Positions 1 through 6,277 of a stretch of 9,651 nucleotides of DNA are shown piece after piece (the first letter of the stretch is position 1; each line of letters opens with the position of its first letter). Position numbers and translations under genes: made by a program. Where the stretch lies: the NCBI GenBank assembly GCA_964632995.1, contig CAZWDL010000186.1, positions 1 to 9,651 of the forward strand, in the 5' to 3' direction. The notes beneath the pieces were generated by a model that ran no database searches, was not told the origin of the DNA, and saw only the letters and a program-made list of their open reading frames with translations. This DNA is from CAZWDL01 sp964632995 (GTDB lineage Bacteria > Bacteroidota > Bacteroidia > Chitinophagales > Saprospiraceae).

Positions 1-466
1 CATGGGCTCCTCCGCGGGCGGGCACCTGGCCCTGTGGCTGGGCACGCGCGACCAGCTGCCTGACAACAGCGACCTGTACACCCCCGATCCGCTGTCGCTA
101 AAAGGCATCATCAGCCTGGCCGGCATCACCGATCCGGAGAGCTACCTGGTGCGGGAAGACGGCAGCTGCGGCTCCAGCGTCGATGAGTTGCTGGGCGGCC
201 TGCCGGAAGACCGCCCGCTGCGCTACGCGCAGGCCTCCCCACTGCGGAATGTTCCGCTGGGTACACCCCAGATCCTTATCAGCGGCGCCGAGGACCCCAT
301 CGTGCCACTCGCACACATTGAACAATACTTCGAAGCGGCCCGCCAGGCCGGAGATGGAGTGGAGCTCGTGACCGTCAAAAAGGCGGGGCACTTCGAAGTG
401 ATCGCCCCGGGAAGCATCGCCTGGGAAAGCGTAGAGGAGGCGGTTGAGCGGTTGTTGAATCGCTAA
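1..466 (+). CDS. Alpha/beta-hydrolase (HSL/BD-FAE-type esterase), 5' truncated
   Basis: This is the C-terminal half of a serine hydrolase, probably a carboxylesterase or lipase of the HSL/BD-FAE type that cleaves ester bonds. The visible part is 154 residues. The nucleophile elbow G-S-S-A-G-G-H is right at the window start (Ser at visible residue 4). The acid Asp is in S-G-A-E-D-P at residue 98, and the catalytic His is in A-G-H-F at residue 130, so spacing and order of the triad are complete. The ATG at position 2 is an internal Met of the elbow, not the start; members of this family usually carry about 130-160 residues before the elbow, so the true start lies upstream of the window. The gene ends at TAA 464-466 and converges on the S9 relic downstream. 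Substrate cannot be told from the sequence. The fold and family are secure; 'esterase' rather than 'peptidase' is an inference. Confidence 0.88.
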   Translation, partial: MGSSAGGHLALWLGTRDQLPDNSDLYTPDPLSLKGIISLAGITDPESYLVREDGSCGSSVDELLGGLPEDRPLRYAQASPLRNVPLGTPQILISGAEDPIVPLAHIEQYFEAARQAGDGVELVTVKKAGHFEVIAPGSIAWESVEEAVERLLNR

Positions 467-499
467 ACCGTCATTTCGGCAGACCGGCTTAGCATCAAC

Positions 500-518
500 C
501 TAGTACACTGTGTACTAG
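500..518. repeat. Perfect 19-bp palindrome CTAGTACAC-T-GTGTACTAG
   Basis: The two 9-base arms are exact reverse complements around a single central T. The palindrome sits between the hydrolase stop and the broken end of the S9 relic. It provides the TAG (515-517 read on the minus strand) that now closes the relic. On the minus strand it is preceded by a run with a 7-base rhythm (GGGTGCC, GGGGTGC, TGGATGC). A second 19-bp palindrome with the same CTAGT...ACTAG ends lies at 4352-4370. It could act as a hairpin terminator for the hydrolase or be a dispersed repeat; there is no T-run to favour a terminator. Confidence 0.75.
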
Positions 519-995
519 CATCCAGCACCCCGGCACCCGTAGCCCGAGCTTCCCCGGTTATTGACCGCGAGGACGGCGTATCCGCGGTTGACCATGGCCT
601 GGATCAGGGCGAAATAGCTGGCGCGCGACTGTCCGCCGGGGCCACCGTGGCCCCAGACCAGCGCCGGCACTTTATGATCAGCACTGGTGCCGTGCGGTTT
701 GTAGTAAATAGCCGGAATTTCCAGTCCGTCCAAGGATTCGAAACGAACGACCTCCGCTTCCACCAGGTCTTCATATTTAATGCCGGGATGGAGGTAAAGC
801 CACCGCTTTGAAGATGCCGGTCTCATTGCTGCATACGAGGAGCTTCGAAGCATCCGGTAAAAAAGAACCGCCGGCCATTGAGGTATTTTTGGAAAAATCT
901 TCAAGGGAATACTGCTGAGGCGTGTAGGCCGGCTCTTCCGTCCGGGATGAAGAAAGCAACAGCCCCAGGATAAATACTGCAAAGATGGATCGTAT
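515..995 (-). pseudogene. Relic of an S9 (prolyl-oligopeptidase family) peptidase
   Basis: Two minus-strand fragments in different frames together recall a secreted S9 peptidase. The upstream fragment (995 to about 790) reads a hydrophobic signal-like stretch R-S-I-F-A-V-F-I-L-G-L-L-L, then the start of the N-terminal propeller region (S-L-E-D-F-S-K-N, ending S-N-E-T-G-I-F-K-A). The reading then shifts frame at about 785-805 into a fragment starting K-Y-E-D-L-V-E-A-E-V-V-R-F-E-S, the entry to the catalytic domain. This continues through W-G-H-G-G-P-G-G-Q to N-N-R-G-S-S-G-Y-G, where homology stops abruptly and a TAG inside a palindrome closes it. Intact relatives are roughly 600-650 residues; about 150 remain. 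Missing are most of the propeller and all three catalytic residues, since the Ser elbow lies beyond the Gly-Tyr-Gly. There is no ATG before the signal stretch: an ATA codon (993-995) sits where a start Met would be expected. A single sequencing error cannot explain this. It is almost certainly non-functional. Confidence 0.85.
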
Positions 996-1131
996 CGATT
1001 TGGGTTTTGGTGAAAACTGTTATATCCTTCCAAGATGCGAAATCACTGCCACATTTTTTCAAACGGCAAGTCGGCGCGACGGGTTATCTCCGAAAGCTGA
1101 ATGAGAACCGGAAAATTTCCCGGATTTTCCC

Positions 1132-1139
1132 TAATTTTG
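1132..1139 (+). promoter_or_regulatory. Candidate Bacteroidota -7 box TAATTTTG
   Basis: This octamer matches the TAnnTTTG -7 consensus of the Bacteroidota primary sigma factor exactly. It lies about 20 bases before the ATG chosen for the TPR gene, giving a predicted leader of only 10-15 nt. I do not see a matching TTG at the expected -33 spacing, so the call rests on one box and its position. Confidence 0.4.
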
Positions 1140-1159
1140 ATACAACCCAAAATCGCCCC

Positions 1160-2791
1160 ATGGTCAAGCGAATATTCAAATTCCGCCGCTGGCGGCCCCG
1201 TGTCAGTCCATCCGACATACATCGCAAGAGCTGGGACGCCACTAAAAAAGTAGAGCGCGGTCTGGAGAGCATTGTCAGCATTAGCCTGCGGCTGGGAACG
1301 CTGGTTGTGCTGATCGCACTCTTCGTCTTTCTCTACCGTACGCTCACCGATCAGCGCTACGTGATCAAATCTTTCAGTGTACCGCAACACCTGGAGGAGA
1401 ACGGATTTACCGGCGCCGTGGTCGCTACCCGCATCAACGACGAAGTAAAAGCACTAAAGGAACTGGCGGCTTCCGCCAAAACCGACTCCCTGCAGATGTC
1501 CGGCGCGCTGGAGCCGGCGCTGGAAGTCGCCGTCATGGGTATCGGCTTCTCGCTGGAGTCCATCACCTACCACCTGCGGCAGATCATGGGGCGTCCCAAT
1601 CCGATTATCCGCGGGGAAGTCGTCCGTATCGACAGCACTTATACGCTTACGCTCCGCATGACCGGCTTCGAGCCCATTCAGCGGGAGGTAAATATCGCAT
1701 TAGCGGGTGGCGAAGGTCCGGCCGTACGGCGCCTGATGCGAATCGGCGGGGAAGCCGTCATGCGCAACGCCGATCCCTACCGGCTGGCGCTGGTCTATTA
1801 CCGGGAGAAAGATTACGAAAGCGCCCTGAGTACGATCCGCTATATCATCCGCGAGCGGCCGGGAGAACTACACTGGGCCTATCACGCCTGGGGCATTATC
1901 CTGGAAGCGCAGGGGAAAAAAGAAGAAGCCCTGGAGCGGCTCCGGCAGGCCACCCGCGCCAATCCGGATTTCAATATGGGCTGGCGCAGACAGGCCTACC
2001 TCCTCAATCAATTACAACGCTATGAAGAGGCTCGAAGCGTCTACCAAAAGTCCATGGCCACCGGTTCACTCACCCCGCAGAGCTGGTTGAATTACGGCTG
2101 GTTTCTCCACAGCCAGCAGATGTACGAAAAGGCAGACAGCGCATTCGAACAGGCGACCCGGATGGCGCCGAAGGATAGCCGGGTATGGCTTGCCTGGGTC
2201 GACAGTAAGGTTTCCCGCAATGACCACCAGGCCGCCGAGGCGCTGCTGGACAAAATCGATATCTTATTGCAGGAAAACGCGGAGGGCTATCTTTACCGGG
2301 GCCTCATCAGTTTTGTTAAAGCCGATACCGCCGCCGCTATCGAACACGTCCAAACGGCTTATCAACTTGACCCTTCCAATGAAGCAACGGTCAAAATGAT
2401 GATGCAAGGCGCCTTCGTCACCCAGGACTATGAGAGAATCATCCAGGTTTTTGAACAAACCAACTGGCTGGAAATAAGCGAAAGTATCCGGCAAAGCGCC
2501 TGGAACATGACCGCCATGTCCTATAATATGCTCCAACGCCACGAAAGTGCCCGTGATCTCATCCGCCGCGCCATCGCTATCAACAGCACCATCGCGTATC
2601 CCTACACCACCCTAGCCGAAACCTTCGCATTTACCGGACAGTACGACAGCTGCTACCACTACTTTGAAAAAGCTTTACAAATGGGGTTTCATCCGGAGTC
2701 TTTTAATCTGGACATGCCGCCTTACCCGGTGCTGAAGGAACAGCAACCTTTTCAGAATCTCCTGGAGCGGTATGGGAAGCTAAAGGATTAG
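1160..2791 (+). CDS. Membrane-anchored tetratricopeptide (TPR) repeat protein
   Basis: This 543-residue protein has a short basic N-terminus (K-R-I-F-K-F-R-R-W-R-P-R), then one hydrophobic segment at about residues 43-59, so it is probably anchored in the inner membrane with the bulk outside the cytoplasm. Residues about 75-200 form a non-repeat alpha/beta region I do not recognise (includes N-G-F-T-G-A-V-V-A-T-R-I and a G-E-V-V-R-I-D strand pattern). From about 205 to the C-terminus there are TPR-like helix pairs with the usual A-L/Y-x-x-A-x-x-P spacing (for example around 209-236, 243-270, 278-300, 312-337, 463-475, 487-508). TPRs bind other proteins; the partner is unknown. The frame is open upstream to a TTG at 1007, but that would place about 50 odd residues before the basic anchor and run over the S9 relic's start. 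The ATG at 1160 fits both the topology and the -7 box at 1132-1139. It looks like a single-gene transcript. Confidence 0.85.
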   Translation: MVKRIFKFRRWRPRVSPSDIHRKSWDATKKVERGLESIVSISLRLGTLVVLIALFVFLYRTLTDQRYVIKSFSVPQHLEENGFTGAVVATRINDEVKALKELAASAKTDSLQMSGALEPALEVAVMGIGFSLESITYHLRQIMGRPNPIIRGEVVRIDSTYTLTLRMTGFEPIQREVNIALAGGEGPAVRRLMRIGGEAVMRNADPYRLALVYYREKDYESALSTIRYIIRERPGELHWAYHAWGIILEAQGKKEEALERLRQATRANPDFNMGWRRQAYLLNQLQRYEEARSVYQKSMATGSLTPQSWLNYGWFLHSQQMYEKADSAFEQATRMAPKDSRVWLAWVDSKVSRNDHQAAEALLDKIDILLQENAEGYLYRGLISFVKADTAAAIEHVQTAYQLDPSNEATVKMMMQGAFVTQDYERIIQVFEQTNWLEISESIRQSAWNMTAMSYNMLQRHESARDLIRRAIAINSTIAYPYTTLAETFAFTGQYDSCYHYFEKALQMGFHPESFNLDMPPYPVLKEQQPFQNLLERYGKLKD

Positions 2792-2910
2792 CCTGGATCA
2801 TTCAAGGGATCAAGGGGAAACGGCCTGGTTTGAAGAAATGTACTTTCGATGAAAGCGTCCGGTTTGAGAAGGCACTGGGAAATCCGTCAATGAGAAGAGG
2901 CAGACCAATC

Positions 2911-2945
2911 GTGAAGGGGTGACGCTGCGCTGGTCGCCCCCTCAC
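2911..2945 (+). repeat. Imperfect hairpin in the TPR/beta-helix gap
   Basis: GGGGTGAC (2916-2923) and GTCGCCCC (2933-2940) pair over eight positions with one G-U wobble around a 9-base loop. The stem extends through one mismatch by GTGA (2911-2914) with TCAC (2942-2945). It lies 120 bases past the TPR stop and about 90 bases before the beta-helix start. There is no T-run after it, so it is either a weak terminator of the TPR transcript or a dispersed REP-like palindrome. The rest of 2792-3032 shows nothing else I can name. Confidence 0.5.
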
Positions 2946-2984
2946 GGTTATTCTCCTCTTGCCTTCAAACTTCCAACTTTTTCC

Positions 2985-2992
2985 TATATTTA
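2985..2992 (+). promoter_or_regulatory. Weak candidate -7 box TATATTTA
   Basis: The octamer differs from TAnnTTTG only in its last base and lies about 40 bases before the beta-helix ATG, in a locally AT-rich patch. A TTG at 2959-2961 is upstream, but the 23-base spacing is longer than the usual 19-20. It is offered as the likely promoter of the beta-helix gene, with low certainty. Confidence 0.3.
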
Positions 2993-3032
2993 CATTTTTA
3001 ATTTCTGCTTCCCCCCGCCAAATCGACGACTT

Positions 3033-4145
3033 ATGCTGTTTAGCTTTCTATGGATACTCCTATCCGCATTTTATGCTCCGGCCCCTTCTTCCATAACCAT
3101 CGACCTGAGCACCCTGGAAGATCCCAAAATCGACTTGCAGGGAAAACGCCGTGTTTATCTGAAGGGGACTTACGAGGGAAAAAAGCTACTCTTTCAAAAT
3201 GGCAGGCAATGTGAGATCCGGCCTGTTGGAACTGTGCACATATACACGGAAGAAATGGAAGCCATTATTTTACAGGAATGCTACGGATTACTCCTGGATG
3301 GCCTCAAGGACGGACGCAATCACCTGCGGCTGATCGGCGGCGGCATCGTCACCTGGGGCGGCAATTCTGACCTTACTCTGCGGGGCATCGATATTCTGGA
3401 CGCCGCCGGGGCCGGCATCAAGATCAAAAACGACCGGTTCGGACGGGAAAGCCCATACTATCGCAATATCCGCTTGGAAAACTGCCGCATCGCCGGCGCC
3501 AAACACGAAGGTATCTACCTGGGCTTTTATACTTATTACTACCGCCCGGAATACGAAGAACGCTACGCCCATTCCATGCGCGGCCTACGGGTGCTCAACA
3601 ACGAAGTCATCGACTGCGGCTGGGACGGTATACAAGTGAGCTGCGCCGACAGCGCCACCGTCATCAAAGGCAATATTCTCCGCAACAACGGACTGGAAGG
3701 GGTCTATGGTAACAATTTCGGGCTGAGTATTAACAGCGGCTTCTCCGGCGACATCACCGATAATGTCATCGGGGGCCCTGTACAGATGATGCCCTACTCT
3801 CACACCACCTTTCGCCGGAATATCGTACAGACCGATGGTCCCTACGCCATCTTTATCCGCACCGAACCCAATTACGGCGACTACATTCACACCAACCCCG
3901 ACATGGTGCTGCGTCTGGAAAAAAATACCATCTATAATTCCGGAGATGCCGTCTATCTGTTACATACTAAAGAAAACGGTGATCCGGTCCCCATTCACCG
4001 CTTTATCTTTAAAGAAAACCAGCTGTACATCGGCGGTCTGGAACTGCGCTTCCAGGGGGACCTCAGAAATTATGATATAGAAAATGAACGGGAAGAGGAA
4101 AGGCCGCCGCCGACAAACCCGAAAGAAGCAGGGGGAGAGGATTGA
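3033..4145 (+). CDS. Exported right-handed parallel beta-helix protein
   Basis: This 370-residue protein starts with a short hydrophobic signal-like stretch (M-L-F-S-F-L-W-I-L-L-S-A-F-Y-A) and then reads as a single pectate-lyase-like/NosD-like beta-helix. From about residue 95 to 335 there are repeated short strands with the rhythm of helix coils: N-I-R-L-E-N-C-R-I, L-R-V-L-N-N-E-V-I-D-C, A-T-V-I-K-G-N-I-L-R-N-N-G, G-D-I-T-D-N-V-I-G-G and L-R-L-E-K-N-T-I-Y-N-S-G. Asn-rich turns (N-N-E, R-N-N, L-E-K-N-T) form the stacking ladder. Such domains bind or cleave polysaccharides, but I see no catalytic residue set that decides lyase or hydrolase. The last 25 residues are acidic and proline-rich and look disordered; there is no obvious Por secretion C-terminal domain. 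The open frame extends 38 residues upstream, but the ATG at 3033 is preferred because it begins the signal peptide. It stands alone as a transcript. Confidence 0.82.
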   Translation: MLFSFLWILLSAFYAPAPSSITIDLSTLEDPKIDLQGKRRVYLKGTYEGKKLLFQNGRQCEIRPVGTVHIYTEEMEAIILQECYGLLLDGLKDGRNHLRLIGGGIVTWGGNSDLTLRGIDILDAAGAGIKIKNDRFGRESPYYRNIRLENCRIAGAKHEGIYLGFYTYYYRPEYEERYAHSMRGLRVLNNEVIDCGWDGIQVSCADSATVIKGNILRNNGLEGVYGNNFGLSINSGFSGDITDNVIGGPVQMMPYSHTTFRRNIVQTDGPYAIFIRTEPNYGDYIHTNPDMVLRLEKNTIYNSGDAVYLLHTKENGDPVPIHRFIFKENQLYIGGLELRFQGDLRNYDIENEREEERPPPTNPKEAGGED

Positions 4146-4632
4146 AAGACATTTTCCCAATGCGCCTGTCCGCGCTGCTGATTGTTCTGGCTGATCTCGA
4201 CGAAGCTGTAGGTTTTGGGATGATCAAAGGTTTCGCGGTAAGCAATATGCCAATTCTGAGAGTATTGCTGACTGGGAGTGATGCGGGCCTCCGGCTGAAC
4301 CATAGACAAATCGCTTGAGATACTGCAGAAAGCGGTTGCGATGCGGGAGGGCTAGTGCCTCGGGCACTAGTGGCTTCGGCACTATATAATGGATACTGGG
4401 TACCGGGTTATAACCGGACTGAGCTCCACCAGCCGGGCTTTTTCCGTTTGCCGGATGAATCTATCGTTACATCAGTTCCAATTGCACTTTAAAAACGCCG
4501 GCGCACTCTGTCTCCATCACCGCATGAGCCGAATTTTCAAACTGTTCGATTCAGATGCGAGAGCAGCGTCTGTTAAGACCGGCGCTTCAACCTACTGCTC
4601 TGTGGCGATGTTTTTTTCCCAAAAGCTTTTCA
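4146..4632. other. 487-base stretch without a convincing gene
   Basis: The stretch between the beta-helix and lipoprotein genes has two parts. At 4160-4318 both strands are open in codon register: the plus strand gives a 52-residue hydrophobic reading (M-R-L-S-A-L-L-I-V-L) and the minus strand a polar one (S-Q-Q-Y-S-Q-N-W-H-I-A-Y). Either could be a decayed gene fragment, and neither has a supporting start site. At 4352-4405 there is a palindrome followed by 7-base-period sequence. From 4406 to 4632 I see no gene. A 108-residue open frame running from 4389 through the lipoprotein start has no family features and is treated as chance. Confidence 0.5.
4352..4370. repeat. Perfect 19-bp palindrome CTAGTGCC-TCG-GGCACTAG
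   Basis: Two exact 8-base arms surround TCG. A degenerate second copy of the inner 15-mer follows directly (AGTGCCTCGGGCACT at 4354-4368, then AGTGGCTTCGGCACT at 4369-4383, three differences). After that come TGGATAC-TGGGTAC heptads at about 4391-4404. Length and CTAGT...ACTAG ends match the palindrome at 500-518, and both are flanked by TGGATRC-type heptads, so they look like members of one repeat family. Confidence 0.7.
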
Positions 4633-4965
4633 ATGAAATATTCCCTGTTGCTCGTTTTATCCGTTGCCCTGCTGGGCGCCGCCTGCGGCACCTGTTCCCA
4701 GCTGCAGCAACGTGATAACGCATTGATGTTTTCCTTCGAATCGCTGCGCAAGCAATACCTGGCCGGCGGCCTGCCCCGGGAAGCCTATATTTTCGAGCTG
4801 AGGAAACTGCGGGAAAAGGAACTGGAACTCTTCGAAGACGCCCGCCAATGTGAGTTTAAAGATCCGCAAAAGGAGAATTACTGGAACCGCAGCCGCCTGA
4901 AATTTCCCAGCCGGATCAAGCAGGAACTGGAGCGACTGGACCGGGATGATCAGAATAGTCTATGA
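4633..4965 (+). CDS. Small putative lipoprotein, unknown function
   Basis: This 110-residue protein begins with a clear signal sequence (M-K-Y-S-L-L-L-V-L-S-V-A-L-L-G-A-A-C). Cys18 is a plausible lipidation site, although Gly at -3 makes the lipobox imperfect, and a second Cys follows at 21. The mature part is highly charged and predicted helical (F-E-S-L-R-K-Q-Y, L-R-K-L-R-E-K-E-L-E-L-F-E-D-A, then I-K-Q-E-L-E-R-L-D-R-D), consistent with a short coiled coil. I do not recognise a family. The frame is open for 26 more codons upstream, but those encode no recognisable signal, and the ATG at 4633 starts the signal peptide exactly. The neighbours do not suggest a role: the next gene, an M48 protease, starts 284 bases away. 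Being a real, exported small protein is likely; the lipid anchor is an inference. Confidence 0.7.
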   Translation: MKYSLLLVLSVALLGAACGTCSQLQQRDNALMFSFESLRKQYLAGGLPREAYIFELRKLREKELELFEDARQCEFKDPQKENYWNRSRLKFPSRIKQELERLDRDDQNSL

Positions 4966-5220
4966 AAATCGTGGCCATAAAGGCAAGGTTTAGTGAGCTT
5001 CTGCTGCCCCAAGACCGTCAACCTGTCATGTTTTCACCATCCATTCTTTTCCAACTCCTGCCACTGTCCTTGAACGCTTACACATGAAATTGCGTTTCAT
5101 AGACAGTTATTTGATCCAGACGAATTGAAAGGAAAACTGGTTTACCAAAGCAATATTCAATCCTTATCCATCAGGATATTTGCTTTCCGGCTGCCAGGTA
5201 CCCGGCGCTCCGGAGAGCGA

Positions 5221-5238
5221 GTGACTGCTATTCGTCAC
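5221..5238 (+). promoter_or_regulatory. Small inverted repeat upstream of the M48 protease
   Basis: GTGAC (5221-5225) and GTCAC (5234-5238) are exact reverse complements with an 8-base spacer, ending 11 bases before the protease ATG. The placement would suit an operator or a leader hairpin that affects translation, but 5-base arms can easily arise by chance. Confidence 0.2.
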
Positions 5239-5249
5239 AAAATCACTTT

Positions 5250-6161
5250 ATGATACAACGATTTCAAAGAGAAAGAATAATCAATAACCTGCGCACTACG
5301 GCTCTTATTGGAGGAATGCTGGGGCTGGTGCTCCTGCTGGGTTATCTGCTGATGGGAATGGAAGGGCTGATCTGGGCGGGTATACTCGGCGTGGCCATGC
5401 TGGTATTGTCCTCCAACGTGCCGACCAAATACATCATGCGCATGTACCGGGCGCGCGAACTATCATCCAACGAAATTCCGAACGTCTCGCGCGTGATACG
5501 CATTTTGGCCGACCGCGCCGACTTAAACAATACCCCAAAGCTGTATTACATTCCCAATCGCATGCTCAACGCTTTCGCCACCGGCGGTAAGGGCGACCCT
5601 GCCATCGCTGTTACGCACGGATTGCTCAGTCAGCTGAGCCTGCGGGAAATAACTGGGGTACTCGCGCACGAAGTCAGCCACATTAAGAATAGAGATCACC
5701 GGCTGAAGTCTATTGCCAATATTATGGGGCGCATCACCCGCATGTTCTCCTTTGTCGGGCAGCTGCTGTTATTCATCAACCTGCCGCTGTATCTGATGGG
5801 TGAAGCAACCATCCCCTGGCTGGCTATTCTCCTGCTCATCTTCGCCCCTTTCCTCAGCGGCCTGATGATGATGGCCATCTCCCGGACGCGCGAACGCGAC
5901 GCCGACCTGGAAGCCGCCCGTCTTACCGGCGATCCCAACGGCCTGGCCGATGCGCTGCAGAAACTAAATTACCTCAATAACGGCGGTTTCCTGGAACGTA
6001 TGGCGCCCAAAAACCTGAGCTCCCACCCAAAAACCAAGGAACGGGTAGAGCGCCTGCGGGAACTGGCGCCCAAATTTTCTCCGAAAATCGATTTCCCGGA
6101 TGAGGAACAGACGAGCATCGGTTCGTCAAATCAAAGCCGGGAATTGTGGAGATCACAGTGA
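5250..6161 (+). CDS. HtpX-like M48 family membrane zinc metalloprotease
   Basis: This 303-residue protein is a complete HtpX/M48B-type protease, a membrane-bound zinc endopeptidase that in characterised bacteria degrades damaged membrane proteins. Two hydrophobic segments lie at about residues 17-35 and 38-55. A conserved pre-catalytic region (N-R-M-L-N-A-F-A-T-G, residues 103-112) follows, then the zinc-binding H-E-x-x-H motif at 140-144 (H-E-V-S-H). Two more membrane segments at about 166-184 and 187-209 precede the third zinc ligand, Glu215, in S-R-T-R-E-R-D-A-D. The usual S-H-P-x-T-x-x-R motif follows near the end (S-S-H-P-K-T-K-E-R). Length and motif order are normal for the family, and nothing is missing. 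The ATG at 5250 has no Shine-Dalgarno, as usual in Bacteroidota, and places the first membrane segment correctly. It is transcribed alone and converges on the M28 peptidase. I leave the symbol blank because other M48 paralogues are common in this phylum. Confidence 0.92.
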   Translation: MIQRFQRERIINNLRTTALIGGMLGLVLLLGYLLMGMEGLIWAGILGVAMLVLSSNVPTKYIMRMYRARELSSNEIPNVSRVIRILADRADLNNTPKLYYIPNRMLNAFATGGKGDPAIAVTHGLLSQLSLREITGVLAHEVSHIKNRDHRLKSIANIMGRITRMFSFVGQLLLFINLPLYLMGEATIPWLAILLLIFAPFLSGLMMMAISRTRERDADLEAARLTGDPNGLADALQKLNYLNNGGFLERMAPKNLSSHPKTKERVERLRELAPKFSPKIDFPDEEQTSIGSSNQSRELWRSQ

Positions 6162-6277
6162 GTCGGAAATGGGAAGTCTTTCCGACTTCCGCCCGCCCCT
6201 CGTTACCTCGGGTTGGGTTTACCCCGTGGAATTCGCGAAGCGACAATTCCACGGGGTAAACCTCCTGACTTCCGACT
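6161..6277. repeat. Composite inverted-repeat element filling a convergent gap
   Basis: The core is an exact 18-bp inverted repeat, GGTTTACCCCGTGGAATT (6216-6233) against 6245-6262, with an 11-base loop that contains CGC-GAA-GCG. Outside it lie matching flanks in opposite orientation: AGTCGGAAATGGGAAGTC at 6161-6178 on the plus strand, and AGTCGGAAGTC on the minus strand at 6277-6267. The two differ by exactly one 7-base unit. The left flank also folds on itself (AGTCGGAAA 6161-6169 with TTTCCGACT 6179-6187). The element covers the whole gap between the M48 and M28 stop codons and includes the last base of the M48 stop. It may stop transcription from both sides, but neither strand has a T-run after the stem, so a MITE- or REP-like repeat is at least as likely. 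Confidence 0.8.

Noticed and set aside
777..1033. The two minus-strand S9 frames as separate intact small genes
   Set aside because: Each matches only part of one known S9 peptidase in order, without its catalytic residues, so one broken gene is the simpler reading.
1007..1159. Upstream TTG start for the TPR protein, adding 51 residues
   Set aside because: The added residues show no domain or signal, would place a long tail before the basic membrane anchor, and overlap the -7 box at 1132-1139. The ATG at 1160 fits better.
2919..3032. Upstream start for the beta-helix protein, adding 38 residues
   Set aside because: It would bury the signal peptide behind an odd N-terminus and begin inside the 2911-2945 hairpin.
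4389..4715. 108-residue open frame overlapping the start of the lipoprotein gene
   Set aside because: It runs through the repeat and over the lipoprotein signal sequence in another frame. It has no signal, domain or start support.
4962..5087. 41-residue open frame overlapping the lipoprotein stop by ATGA, as if translationally coupled
   Set aside because: The composition is not convincingly protein-like, no family is apparent, and ATGA overlaps arise easily by chance. There is not enough to call a gene.
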